Source: Devosia psychrophila (GTDB lineage: Bacteria > Pseudomonadota > Alphaproteobacteria > Rhizobiales > Devosiaceae). Taken from it: DNA of 40,335 bases. The first letter of the stretch is position 1. Each line of letters begins with the position of its first letter. The notes below the pieces were generated by a model. That model did no database searches and had not been told where the DNA came from. It saw only the letters and a program-made list of their open reading frames with translations. Made by a program: the position numbers and the translations under genes. Positions 1-7,789 of this stretch are shown here, in pieces. The stretch lies in assembly GCF_000971275.1 (NCBI RefSeq), contig NZ_LAPV01000074.1, positions 1 to 40,335 on the forward strand, read 5' to 3'.

Positions 1-316
1 TGCCCATCGCCCGCTTGCGGCCGCCGCGGCGGCGCACGACCAGCTTCTCCTCGCGATAGATGCGGAACAGCCGCTTGTGATTGACCATATGGCCTTCTCG
101 CCGCAGCAGTACGTGCAGGCGCCGATATCCGAAGCGCCGTCGCTCATGAGCAATGGCCTTCATCCGCTCACGCAGCACCGCATCATCGACCCTGATGGTC
201 TGGTAGCGCATCGTCATCCTGCAGCATCCCAGCACCTGGCACGCCCGCCGCTCGCTCATTCCAAACACCGTCTGGAGATGGGCGACAGCATCCCGCTCAA
301 CGGCGGGCGTTACCAT
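1..316 (-). CDS. IS3-family transposase OrfB, N-terminal part (cut by window edge)
   Basis: In the -1 frame relative to orfA, an open frame begins at the ATG embedded in the A-run (316-314) and continues to the window edge, about 105 codons. It reads MVTPAVERDAVAHLQ, then an SERRACQVLG segment and the RRRFGYRRLHVLLRREG segment, which is the HTH_21 region that precedes the DDE integrase core in IS3 OrfB proteins. The catalytic DDE residues would lie beyond the window. There is no stop codon in the visible part, so it may be functional. Production probably relies on programmed -1 frameshifting at the A7 run. Confidence 0.85.
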   Translation of the reverse strand, partial: MVTPAVERDAVAHLQTVFGMSERRACQVLGCCRMTMRYQTIRVDDAVLRERMKAIAHERRRFGYRRLHVLLRREGHMVNHKRLFRIYREEKLVVRRRGGRKRAMG

Positions 317-576
317 TTTTTTCCGAGCAGGTCTTTCAACGCCGAGTTGTCCAGCATCGCATCGGCCAGCAGCCGCTTGAGCTTGGCATTCTCATCCTCG
401 AGCGCCCTAAGCTTGCGAGCCTCGCTAACGTCCATGCCGCCATACTTGGCTTTCCATTTGTACACGCTGGCGTTGCTCACACCATGCTTGCGGCACAGAT
501 CGGCGACTGGAACACCCGCCTCGTGCTCTTTTAAAATCCCGATGATCTGGTCTTCGGTAAACCTGCTGCGCTTCAT
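310..576 (-). CDS. IS3-family transposase OrfA
   Basis: An 88-residue protein with an N-terminal helix-turn-helix (starting MKRSRFTEDQIIGILKE, followed by a VADLCRKHGVS-type recognition segment around residues 22-33) and a C-terminal leucine-rich segment that can form the coiled coil used for multimerisation. It binds the element ends. The length is normal for OrfA. Its last codons run through a stretch of seven A residues (minus strand, 322-316), a classic -1 slippery site that would fuse OrfA to the overlapping OrfB to make the active OrfAB transposase. The gene appears intact. Confidence 0.9.
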   Translation of the reverse strand: MKRSRFTEDQIIGILKEHEAGVPVADLCRKHGVSNASVYKWKAKYGGMDVSEARKLRALEDENAKLKRLLADAMLDNSALKDLLGKKW

Positions 577-661
577 CTCTGGTCCTTTCTAGGGGCCAGA
601 GCCTACTTCAAACTGGATTAGAGGCCGGGGGCAACGTCAGTCTCTCCGCCGGACCCTCAAA

Positions 662-1113
662 ATGGGAACGCCTCAGTTCCATCGAAACGGCGTCTATTAC
701 GCCCGCCTGGCAGTCCCCGCCGACCTCTGGAACGCGCGGGGAAAAAAAGAGATCACGAAATGTCTCGGAACGCGGGATCCCAAAGTCGCCGTCAGCCTCT
801 TCAAGATCAGGGTGGCGGAACTCGAGGAGGAATGGGCGGGACTGAGGGCCGCAGCTTTTTCGCTCGCCGAAGCCCCATCGAGCGATCTGCCCGTGCGCGC
901 CTTAACTCATATGGAAGCTCACGCGCTCGCGGGAGAACTGTATCGCAAAACCATGGCGGCACAGGTGCAGGCCCCAGGAGCGCCCGATGCCTGGCTGATC
1001 AAGTTGCGGGTCTTCAGGGCGCGCTCCCCGCCGATGCCCCGGCCATATGTTCGGCCGTCTCCTTCCATTCTCCAAGCACGGAAGCCGGAAGCGAAGCTCG
1101 TCGTCATCTATAA
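662..1113 (+). pseudogene. Broken phage-type integrase, N-terminal fragment (DUF6538-like)
   Basis: The first 115 residues or so (MGTPQFHRNGVYYARLAVPADLW, then KKEITKCLGTRDPKVA) match the short N-terminal arm of tyrosine recombinases, where a region like 'hYY.R..VP.dL......i...LgT.d...A' precedes the core-binding domain. After residue 115 the frame turns into proline/arginine-rich sequence, while the +1 frame offers a better continuation (GLQGALPADAP), so a frameshift near 1005-1012 is likely. No catalytic domain (Arg...His-x-x-Arg...Tyr) is present in either frame. I interpret it as the remnant of an island or prophage integrase. It sits 22 bases beyond the IS3 end. Confidence 0.65.
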
Positions 1114-1144
1114 GCTTCGCGTGCGTTTTACGACGCTACCCTGA

Positions 1145-1339
1145 CCCCAGAGGCCCGCAGCGAAATACAAAAACGGCATCTGGCTGTGCCATTACGACCA
1201 TGAGTTTCTGCCTTCGACAATGACAATCATGATCCAAGCTGTCGCCATCTACGACATCGCATTCAACAGTGTGCCTAGGTACAACTTCACCGAGGATTTC
1301 GTGTCGTACCTGATCGACAGATGGCCGTGTCGCGATTAG
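1145..1339 (+). other. Unrecognised open stretch, possible gene remnant
   Basis: A 64-codon open frame without a plausible start or ribosome-binding site, containing KYKNGIWLCHYDHEF and ending YLIDRWPCRD. The composition is less GC-biased than neighbouring coding genes. I do not recognise a family. It resembles the tail of a decayed mobile-element protein, which would suit its position between the integrase fragment and the repeat, but this is only a guess. Confidence 0.2.
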
Positions 1340-1348
1340 GCGCTGCAA

Positions 1349-1714
1349 CTAGCTCTTACCCATCGACGTAGGTGAACAGGCGGATCGCATTAAGCGCTAT
1401 GGCAATAACCTGGTGGCGCGCGCCCGAAGCTGCATACTTCGACTTGGCACTGCCCAGGCCTCCTTGCGTGTCGGCTTAGATGGTTGGTCTGGCCAAAAGC
1501 GTTCGGGCAGTAGACTACCCCCAAGAGGCGGGTCAGCAGCCGACCCATTTCGGCCGTTCAGGGATAGCCTAGGGGTTCCTAAAAGCCGCCATTGGTTTGC
1601 AGGGCGATATGCGTTGTTGGACTGATCGCTGCCGCCAGAACCAAGTCAGGCTAAGGCGATCATCGCGACTAAAGAGCAGACACAGAAAGCTCATGCAGGA
1701 TGCAGTAGCAATGA
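1349..1714. other. Intergenic stretch without a recognisable gene
   Basis: No frame shows family similarity. The minus strand has a short open tail ending at about 1357 (ALNAIRLFTYVDG), possibly the end of a lost gene. The only structure I can support is the degenerate repeat at 1491-1582, which matches the last bases of the window. Confidence 0.5.
1491..1582 (+). repeat. Degenerate intergenic repeat, copy 1
   Basis: The core at 1540-1582 consists of a 21-base block (CCGACCCATTTCGGCCGTTCA), a 13-base variable spacer and GGTTCCTAA. The same blocks with the same 13-base spacer occur at 40293-40335, with 19 of 21 and 9 of 9 bases matching. The upstream 50 bases match only weakly. It codes for nothing I can see and lies beside the decayed mobile-DNA region. 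Confidence 0.6.
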
Positions 1715-2560
1715 TCAAATTGCCGCTCTTACGCCGCGCAGGCGAATGGCAGCGGACGCGGCCTTGGGATCGGGTGGTAGCACGGCATTCTTGAGGGCGA
1801 TCGAATAGGGATGAGTCGGATTATCGAGTACCGCCCGCGCGCCGCCGCTTTCGATAACCACGCCTTTCTGCATGATGATGACGCGGTCAGAGATGTAATA
1901 GGCCGTCGCCAGGTCATGGGTGATGTAGATGATCGAGACCTTCAGCTCATCGCGCAGCGAGCGGAACAGGTTGACGATCGACATGCGCAGGGAGGCGTCG
2001 ACCATCGAAACCGGCTCGTCGGCCACGATCAGTTTGGGTGATGGAATGAGCGCGCGCGCCACTGCGACACGCTGCAATTGTCCACCGGACAGTTCATGGG
2101 AAAAACGACCTTTGATCTCGGCCATGGACAGGCCGACGCGCTGCAGTGCTTGATCGGAGAGGGTTTCCTTTTCCTGCAACGTATTGGCGCCAGCAAAGCG
2201 GTGAGCCGTGCCGAACAGATAGGCGTCGACACGGGTTAGCGGATTAAAGGCTTCGAACGGGTTCTGGAACACCGGTTGCACCTTGGCCATGAAGGCTTCG
2301 CGCTGCGCACGGTTGCGGATATTGGAAATGTCGACGCCATCGAACACCAGCCGGCCCGAATTGGGAATTTCGTTTCCGAGCATCATTTTGGCAATGGTGG
2401 ATTTACCCGAGCCGCTCTCGCCAACGATGGCAAAGATCTCTGGTTTGTCGCCGTCGAGCGAGAAGCTGACGTCGTTGACCGCCTTGATACTTTTTCGTGA
2501 GAACAGCCCCCCAACCGGATAAAGTTTGGTGACATGGTCGAGTTCAAGCAGATTGCTCAT
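1715..2560 (-). CDS. Dpp/Opp-type ABC transporter, second ATP-binding protein (DppF/OppF-like)
   Basis: ATPase of a peptide-type ABC importer, powering uptake at the inner membrane. The 281-residue product has Walker A GESGSGKST at about residues 48-56, the Q-loop in VFQNPFEAFNP, the signature LSGGQLQRVAVARAL, Walker B LIVADEPVSMVD and the switch His in YITHDLA. The start is ATG 2560 because it gives MSNLLELDHVTKLYPVGG and an ATGA overlap with the preceding ATPase gene. A longer upstream reading would overlap that gene for 28 codons. It is shorter than many DppF proteins (about 320) and lacks the C-terminal four-cysteine oligopeptide extension found in its partner. It is the last gene of the five-gene importer operon starting at 7427. 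The substrate is probably not a peptide, given the neighbouring GH39 glycosidase. Confidence 0.9.
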   Translation of the reverse strand: MSNLLELDHVTKLYPVGGLFSRKSIKAVNDVSFSLDGDKPEIFAIVGESGSGKSTIAKMMLGNEIPNSGRLVFDGVDISNIRNRAQREAFMAKVQPVFQNPFEAFNPLTRVDAYLFGTAHRFAGANTLQEKETLSDQALQRVGLSMAEIKGRFSHELSGGQLQRVAVARALIPSPKLIVADEPVSMVDASLRMSIVNLFRSLRDELKVSIIYITHDLATAYYISDRVIIMQKGVVIESGGARAVLDNPTHPYSIALKNAVLPPDPKAASAAIRLRGVRAAI

Positions 2561-3585
2561 TTGACGCTGACCTCCCCGGCCCGGAAACAAGCGACGCGGC
2601 CACCAATCGCACTCGGCAACATTTCCGGAACTTCCTTGGAGCAACGATCGACGGCGATCGGGCAGCGCGGATGAAAGCGGCAGCCCGAGGGCGGATTGGC
2701 AAGGCTGGGCGGCTTGCCCGCGAGGCTCTTGCGAATGGACAGGTCGCCGATGCGCGGCAGGCTGGCAATGAGATGGGCCGTATAGGGGTGCTGGGGATTG
2801 TCGAACATGGCCTGGGTCGGGCCTTCTTCGGCAAGCCGGCCGGCATACATGATGGCGAGGCGATCCGTAATCGCGGCATGCACCGACATGTCATGGGTGA
2901 CAAACACCACCGACGAACCCAGCCGTCCCTGCACTTCCTTGAGCAGGCCCAGCACATCCTGCTGCACCAGCACATCGAGCGCGGTGGTCGGTTCGTCGGC
3001 GATGATGAATTCGGGCTCACACACGGTGGCTAGGGCAATGGTCACGCGCTGACGCATACCGCCGGACAACTGATGCGGAAAGGCTTCTAGCACATTGGGG
3101 TCGAGGCCCAGCTTTTGCAGGTGGCTTTGAACGCGTTGGCGAAAAGCTTGCCGGTCCAGCCCCATATGGCGGTAGGCGAAATCGTCGAAGGCGTGCTTGA
3201 TCCGGCGTACCGGGTTCAGCACGCTCATCGATCCCTGCATGATGTAGCTGAGGTTCTGCCAGCGCGCTGTCTTCATTTTCTCCGGCTCGGCATAGACGTC
3301 GATCTTGGTGTTGCCGAAGGTGAAGTTGACGCTGCCATCGACGACGCGCATAGGGGGCCTGATAGCGCCGGCCAGGGTCTTGATCAGCGAGGTCTTGCCC
3401 GATGAGCTTTCCCCGGCAATGCCATAGACCTCGTTGCGGCGCACCGTCAGGCTAATACCGTCGACTGCTCGCACTTCGCGGCGCACGCCGAACAGGTCGT
3501 TGACGTAATAGGCTTTGAGATCCTTGATGGTCAGCACATCGGCGGACTGGACTATGGCTGGTTTGACTTCGAGAACCTTTGTCAT
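2557..3585 (-). CDS. Dpp/Opp-type ABC transporter, first ATP-binding protein (DppD/OppD-like)
   Basis: 342-residue ATPase. Walker A reads GESSSGKTS (about residues 59-67), with serine where most relatives have G-C/S-G. The signature is LSGGMRQRVTIALA, Walker B is FIIADEPTTALD, and the H-loop is FVTHDMS. The C-terminus carries the oligopeptide-transporter extension (HPYT...), with cysteines in CRFHPRCPIAVDRC and a later Cys, the four-Cys arrangement seen in DppD/DppF-type proteins. The ATG at 3585 was chosen because a longer open frame upstream (to 3678) reads into the permease gene and is Cys-rich nonsense. It begins 2 bases after the permease stop, and its own stop overlaps the next ATPase start (ATGA), so translation is probably coupled. 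Confidence 0.92.
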   Translation of the reverse strand: MTKVLEVKPAIVQSADVLTIKDLKAYYVNDLFGVRREVRAVDGISLTVRRNEVYGIAGESSSGKTSLIKTLAGAIRPPMRVVDGSVNFTFGNTKIDVYAEPEKMKTARWQNLSYIMQGSMSVLNPVRRIKHAFDDFAYRHMGLDRQAFRQRVQSHLQKLGLDPNVLEAFPHQLSGGMRQRVTIALATVCEPEFIIADEPTTALDVLVQQDVLGLLKEVQGRLGSSVVFVTHDMSVHAAITDRLAIMYAGRLAEEGPTQAMFDNPQHPYTAHLIASLPRIGDLSIRKSLAGKPPSLANPPSGCRFHPRCPIAVDRCSKEVPEMLPSAIGGRVACFRAGEVSVK

Positions 3586-3586
3586 C

Positions 3587-4444
3587 TCACGCTCCCATGC
3601 GCGCGAGACGACTGCGCGGGTCGATATATTCGTTGACGGACATGGCCAACAGGAACAGGCCGATGAACAGCATGACAACCGCCACCATCGGCACCGCTAT
3701 CCACCACCAGATGCCTGCGACCATGGCTGAGTGAGCGTTGGCCCAGTAGATCATGCCGCCAATGGTCGGCCGGTTGATGTCGCTAAAACCAAGGATAGAC
3801 AGCGTGACCTCAAGGCCGATGGCCCAGATCAGGTTGTTCATGGTGGTGAAAAACACTATGGGCATCACATAGGGCAGATGCTCGCGCAGCAAGATCTGCC
3901 CCGTGCGCATTCCGGAAAACGCAGCATGGCGGGTAAACTCACGGGTGCGCAACGACATTGCCACCGATCGGATCAGGCGGCTGTCATGGGTCCAGCCGAG
4001 CAGCGCCGCGGTCAGCGCCAGTACGGGCCAGGTCATCTGGTCTCGCAGCACGAACACCAGCAGCAGCAGGATCGGGATGTTAGGCAGCGCGCCAAGCGTA
4101 TCGTTGAACGCCATGATGATCTGGTCGGTCTTGCCCCCGACATAGCCCGAAATCAGGCCGACCGCGATGGCGATGACGCGGCTGATCAAGGCGACCACGA
4201 TACCGAACATCAGCGTGTTGCGCATCGATGCTGCCAATTGCCAGAACATGTCCTGGCCCCGGCTATTGGTGCCCAGCCAGTATTCGGGCCCGGGGGGCAT
4301 GTCGGGAATGACCGCATAGGTCATCATCTCGTCGTAAGGCGCAAAGAACGAGGCGATGACAACGCCGAGGATGATGCTGACCAGCAATGTGCCACACAGG
4401 AACTCGCGGTTGTAACGCAGCAGGTCACGAAGAACTTTGAACAT
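3587..4444 (-). CDS. Dpp/Opp-type ABC transporter permease (DppC/OppC-like)
   Basis: 285-residue inner-membrane permease. The N-terminus carries the first membrane helix after a short cytoplasmic segment (LLRYNREFLCGTLLVSIILGVVIA). It is followed by the periplasmic GTNSRGQDMFWQL motif that typifies DppC proteins ('lGTD.lGRD...') and a five-helix BPD_transp_1 core. The ATPase-contacting EAA loop is recognisable around TRHAAFSGMRTGQILLREHLPYV. It forms the channel with the permease encoded just upstream (4-base gap) and is followed within 2 bases by the ATPase gene. Confidence 0.93.
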   Translation of the reverse strand: MFKVLRDLLRYNREFLCGTLLVSIILGVVIASFFAPYDEMMTYAVIPDMPPGPEYWLGTNSRGQDMFWQLAASMRNTLMFGIVVALISRVIAIAVGLISGYVGGKTDQIIMAFNDTLGALPNIPILLLLVFVLRDQMTWPVLALTAALLGWTHDSRLIRSVAMSLRTREFTRHAAFSGMRTGQILLREHLPYVMPIVFFTTMNNLIWAIGLEVTLSILGFSDINRPTIGGMIYWANAHSAMVAGIWWWIAVPMVAVVMLFIGLFLLAMSVNEYIDPRSRLARMGA

Positions 4445-4448
4445 GGTG

Positions 4449-5453
4449 CTATCCCAGCTTCACGCGTGGATCGATCAGCGGATAGGTGATGTCGATCAGG
4501 AACACGGCGACGGCCACGGCGATCACGGAAAATGTCGTGACGCCAAGCACGAGGCTATAATCGCCAGCATAGATACCCGCGACCATCAGCTTGCCAATAC
4601 CGGGATAGTTGAAGATGAACTCGACGATCACTGCCCCGCCGAACACGTTGCCAAGGCTTAGCGCGAGGCCGGTTACCTGCGGCAGCATGGCGTTGCGCGC
4701 GACATATTGCGAAAATACCGTGCGCGACGAAACGCCGCCGAGTTCCGCATAAACCACATGGTCGTCGGTCACTATGTTTGAGACCAGGGAGCGCATCGAG
4801 ATGAACCAGCCGCCAATACCGACCAGCACCAAGGTCAGTGCTGGCAGCGTGCCGTACTGGATCACCGAGGTGATGTAGGCCCAGGTGAAACCTGGCTCGA
4901 GGTTGAGCTGGGCGCCGCCGCTGATCGGCAGGATCGGCCACAGGAAGCCAAAGACAATCAGCAGCGTCAGGCCGGAAATATAGGTGGGGATCGGCTGCAG
5001 GGCCATCACGAACAGGCCGACGACCTTCATGACACGGCTGTCGCGGAAATAGCCGGCGATGGCGCCCAACGTATTGCCGACCACCCAGGCAATGATGGTG
5101 GCGAGGGTCAGCAGGCCGATGGTCCAGGGCAAGGCGCGGCTGATGATGGTCATCACCGGCGTCGGGAAGGCCGAGAGCGATGGCCCGAAATCGCCTCGCA
5201 CGACGCGGCTCCAGAACAGGAAATACTGCTCGATCAGCGAGCCGTCAGTGCCATAGAGCTCGCGCAGCGACTGGCGCAGGATTTCCACCGAACGCGGATC
5301 TGTGGCGCCAAAGCTGGTGACCAGCGACAGTGTCTGCTCGACCGGGTCTACAGGCGAGAAATGAGCGATCAGGAAAGCCAGCGTCACTCCGGTAACAACG
5401 ACGAACACGAACTGGCCGAAACGTTTGGCGACGTAAATGAGAAAGCCGTTCAT
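4449..5453 (-). CDS. Dpp/Opp-type ABC transporter permease (DppB/OppB-like)
   Basis: 334-residue inner-membrane permease, the usual DppB length. The N-terminal helix (RFGQFVFVVVTGVTLAFLIAHF) is followed by a periplasmic segment of about 80 residues, then the BPD_transp_1 core. The EAA loop lies near SSRTVFSQYVARNAMLPQVTGLALSLG, and the protein ends with DPRVKLG, typical of the family. The start ATG at 5453 follows the hairpin that separates it from the binding-protein gene, so permease expression is probably lower than that of the binding protein. Confidence 0.93.
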   Translation of the reverse strand: MNGFLIYVAKRFGQFVFVVVTGVTLAFLIAHFSPVDPVEQTLSLVTSFGATDPRSVEILRQSLRELYGTDGSLIEQYFLFWSRVVRGDFGPSLSAFPTPVMTIISRALPWTIGLLTLATIIAWVVGNTLGAIAGYFRDSRVMKVVGLFVMALQPIPTYISGLTLLIVFGFLWPILPISGGAQLNLEPGFTWAYITSVIQYGTLPALTLVLVGIGGWFISMRSLVSNIVTDDHVVYAELGGVSSRTVFSQYVARNAMLPQVTGLALSLGNVFGGAVIVEFIFNYPGIGKLMVAGIYAGDYSLVLGVTTFSVIAVAVAVFLIDITYPLIDPRVKLG

Positions 5454-5494
5454 GGGCGTTCCGATCTAGGATGACGAAGACGGAAAAATCGGTC

Positions 5495-5520
5495 GGACCG
5501 GCTGGTGACCCAGCCGGTCC
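5495..5520 (-). terminator. Strong hairpin between binding-protein and permease genes
   Basis: GGACCGGCTGG and its exact reverse complement are separated by a 4-base loop (11-bp perfect stem). On the minus transcript it is followed within about 10 bases by a run of five U residues. It lies just downstream of the solute-binding-protein stop codon and inside the operon, so it is more likely a partial terminator or mRNA-stabilising element that raises the binding-protein:permease ratio than a full stop. Confidence 0.75.
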
Positions 5521-5528
5521 GGGCTTAC

Positions 5529-7427
5529 TTAGGGCTTAGGAGCGTTTGGATTGGCTTCGAGCGCCACGATCATGTAGCGAACGTTGCTCCAGTTGGGACC
5601 TGAGGCCGCATAAGGGTTTTCGGCGCTCGGATAGCCAGTCCAGTAGGTCGTGTCCAAGGGCGCGAACTTATTGTAGGCCATCAGTGGGATCATCGGCATC
5701 TCCTCGACGACGAGCTTGAGATAGTCGATGCCGAGCGCCACGACTTCTGGCGAGTCGAAGTCCAGAGTGCGGTTGCGATCAATCAGCGCATCGAGGCGCG
5801 GATCCTGCCAACGCTGCAGGTTACGTGGCGGCTGAATTTCGCCAGTCGGCTTGATGAAGTCCGAACGATAGCTGTCGAGGAAGAAGCTCAGGTCGGGATG
5901 ACCGCCCCAGGTCTCCACTGTCCAGTAGATGGCAGTTTCGAAGTCGCCCGTGCCGAGGCGCTGACCGTTGGTGGGACCCGCCACATCGACCGTAGCCTTG
6001 ATGCCGTTCTGGCTCCACTGCTGAGCGATTGCCGTGCCGGCGCGCGCCAGCGTTGGGATAGCGTCGCCTTCGACCATGACGCGGATCTCGAACGGCGTGC
6101 CGTCTGGCTTCATCCACTGGTTGCCGTTTTTAGTGAAACCGGCTTTTTGCAGCAGTTCGGTCGCTGCCTGCACGTCCTGCTTCCACCAGCCGAAGCCAAA
6201 GGATCGTTGCAGCGCTGCTTCATCGGTCGGGATCTGGTCTGGCCACTGGTTGCGCACCATGCCCGCGAGCTGGGTAGCAATGGTCGGATCATAGGGCTTG
6301 ATCGTCCGCGTGCCGGTGTTGAGCTCGAAGTTGGTCAGCCAATCCTGCATCGGCACGAAGTAGTTTTCGGGAGCCGAACCGGTGGGTGGCACGCCAAGAG
6401 CCGAAAGGTTAGCGGCGCCGCGATAGGAACCTAGCGCAACCGCCCGGATATCGATCAACAGCGCCAAAGCCCAGCGCACATCCTTGTTGTCGAACGGCGC
6501 CTTCTGCAGGTTGAAAAGCACCGAAGGCAGGGTCGGATCGGGATGAGCGAAGGGGAAATGGGGCAGCCAGGCCGCGGTCTCGGGCGCGTCCTTCATGATG
6601 GCAAACATTCCCTCGGGGGCAATGTCGTTGATCACGTCGAGGTTGTGGTTGCGCTGGGCGATGACGCGCGCTTCCGGATTACCCGAGGCGGCATAGACCA
6701 CGTATTTCACGTCAGGCGCTTTGTCTTGCAGCATGCCGATCGTGGTGCGCTGCCAGTCGTCACGCAGCTTCCAGATCGCCCAGTTGCCGCCCTTGTCATA
6801 GCTGTTGAGTACATAGGCCGATAGCGACACTGGCGGATTGTTGTTGAAGGCCAGCGGATCTTCGACCTTTTCGAAGATATGCTTGGGCATGATCCACGCA
6901 GCGTTCCAGCGCACGGTAAACAGGGTGTGGAAACGCGAATTCGGTGCCTTGAGCGTGAAGATCACGGTGTTTCGGTCAGGGCTTTCGATGCTCGCGACAT
7001 TCAGCGAAAATGCCGCGCTCCAGCCCATGCCGGGATGATCTATCTGGGTCTGGACGGTATAGACCAGATCATCGGCGGTGAATTCAACGCCATCGCTCCA
7101 GTATACGCCCTCGCGCAGCTTCACCGTCATGGTGGTGAAATCTTCGTTGTAGATCGGCGGCTCGGTGGCCAGCGCATTGGTCCAAGCGTCGTCGCCGCCT
7201 TCGGGATTGATCCACCACAGCGTATCGGTGGTCAGCTGCTGCTGGCCATTGACGCTGGCACCGCCGCCGGGCGCCCACACGTTGAACCAGTCGGCATTCT
7301 GAGCCGTCGGTCCCTGGATGATCAAAGCCTCGTTGCGGGGAATGCCCGCGATGAAATCCTGGCCGACAGCCGGCAGCGCCAGTAGTGACGCGACGGCCGC
7401 CAGGGCAATCTTCTTAAAGAGCCTCAT
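5529..7427 (-). CDS. ABC transporter solute-binding protein, family 5 (DppA/OppA type)
   Basis: 632-residue periplasmic binding protein that delivers substrate to the DppBC-like permeases encoded downstream. The ATG at 7427 gives a clean signal peptide (MRLFKKIALAAVASLLALPAVGQ) and is preceded by GAGGAGGAAC. The open frame continues 121 codons further upstream, but that part is AT-rich promoter DNA. Family-5 features include LREGVYWSDGVEFTADDLVYT near residue 105 and the conserved hinge region around FNLQKAPFDNKDVRWALALLID. At 632 residues it is longer than DppA (about 535), as often seen for family-5 proteins that bind oligosaccharides. Divergence from a GH39 glycosidase suggests a plant-type oligosaccharide or glycoside as ligand; the sequence alone does not prove this. 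Confidence 0.92.
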   Translation of the reverse strand: MRLFKKIALAAVASLLALPAVGQDFIAGIPRNEALIIQGPTAQNADWFNVWAPGGGASVNGQQQLTTDTLWWINPEGGDDAWTNALATEPPIYNEDFTTMTVKLREGVYWSDGVEFTADDLVYTVQTQIDHPGMGWSAAFSLNVASIESPDRNTVIFTLKAPNSRFHTLFTVRWNAAWIMPKHIFEKVEDPLAFNNNPPVSLSAYVLNSYDKGGNWAIWKLRDDWQRTTIGMLQDKAPDVKYVVYAASGNPEARVIAQRNHNLDVINDIAPEGMFAIMKDAPETAAWLPHFPFAHPDPTLPSVLFNLQKAPFDNKDVRWALALLIDIRAVALGSYRGAANLSALGVPPTGSAPENYFVPMQDWLTNFELNTGTRTIKPYDPTIATQLAGMVRNQWPDQIPTDEAALQRSFGFGWWKQDVQAATELLQKAGFTKNGNQWMKPDGTPFEIRVMVEGDAIPTLARAGTAIAQQWSQNGIKATVDVAGPTNGQRLGTGDFETAIYWTVETWGGHPDLSFFLDSYRSDFIKPTGEIQPPRNLQRWQDPRLDALIDRNRTLDFDSPEVVALGIDYLKLVVEEMPMIPLMAYNKFAPLDTTYWTGYPSAENPYAASGPNWSNVRYMIVALEANPNAPKP

Positions 7428-7789
7428 GCGTTCCTCCTCGGAGCTCGCCACGCGAGCTTTCCTGCTTGACGGGCGAACAGCCCCTCCAGACCGATCTTGC
7501 CCGCGCCGCGCTTCCTCAAGCGCACTCGACTCCCCGCAGGCAGCGGGTCCACGCAGCTTTATCGACAATTTATGTTCAGGCAGCAACCCAAAATATCGAT
7601 AATCCCGCATTATGCGCGGATAATTCGACTTTCCGACTCTTGGCTGCGGCATTATTATTGACAAAAAGGTGTTTTTGCTTAGCTTCCATGCGGCGTCGCG
7701 CGGCATAATGCAGCTGCGCAGCACGCTCCGCATCATCATGGCCCGGTCTTCTGGAGGAGGCTCGGCAGGATCTCGCCAGAGGAAGCCCA
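7428..7789. promoter_or_regulatory. Divergent promoter region between the Dpp-type importer and the GH39 gene
   Basis: A 362-base AT-richer region. Toward the GH39 gene there is TTGACA (7658-7663), 16 bases, then TAGCTT (7680-7685). The same arrangement stands before the dehydratase operon at 11286-11313. Near-palindromic boxes related to TTATCGATAA occur at 7559-7568 (TTATCGACAA), 7593-7602 (ATATCGATAA) and 7655-7664 (TTATTGACAA, overlapping the -35). A second symmetric motif occurs twice: CGCATTATGCG at 7606-7616 and GCATAATGC at 7703-7711. No gene is visible here. Confidence 0.55.

Larger units (their letters stand above)
1..639 (-). mobile_element. IS3-family insertion sequence, one end (element runs off the window start)
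   Basis: The minus strand carries the orfA/orfB pair typical of IS3 elements, and the outer end can be placed. Read on the minus strand, the sequence starting at 639 is TGACGTTGCCCCCGG, a G/C-rich terminal inverted repeat beginning with the TG dinucleotide characteristic of IS3 ends. OrfA starts 63 bases inside this end. The other end, and therefore the target-site duplication, lies outside the window. The element borders a broken integrase gene, which suggests an insertion hot spot or a decayed island margin. Confidence 0.85.
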
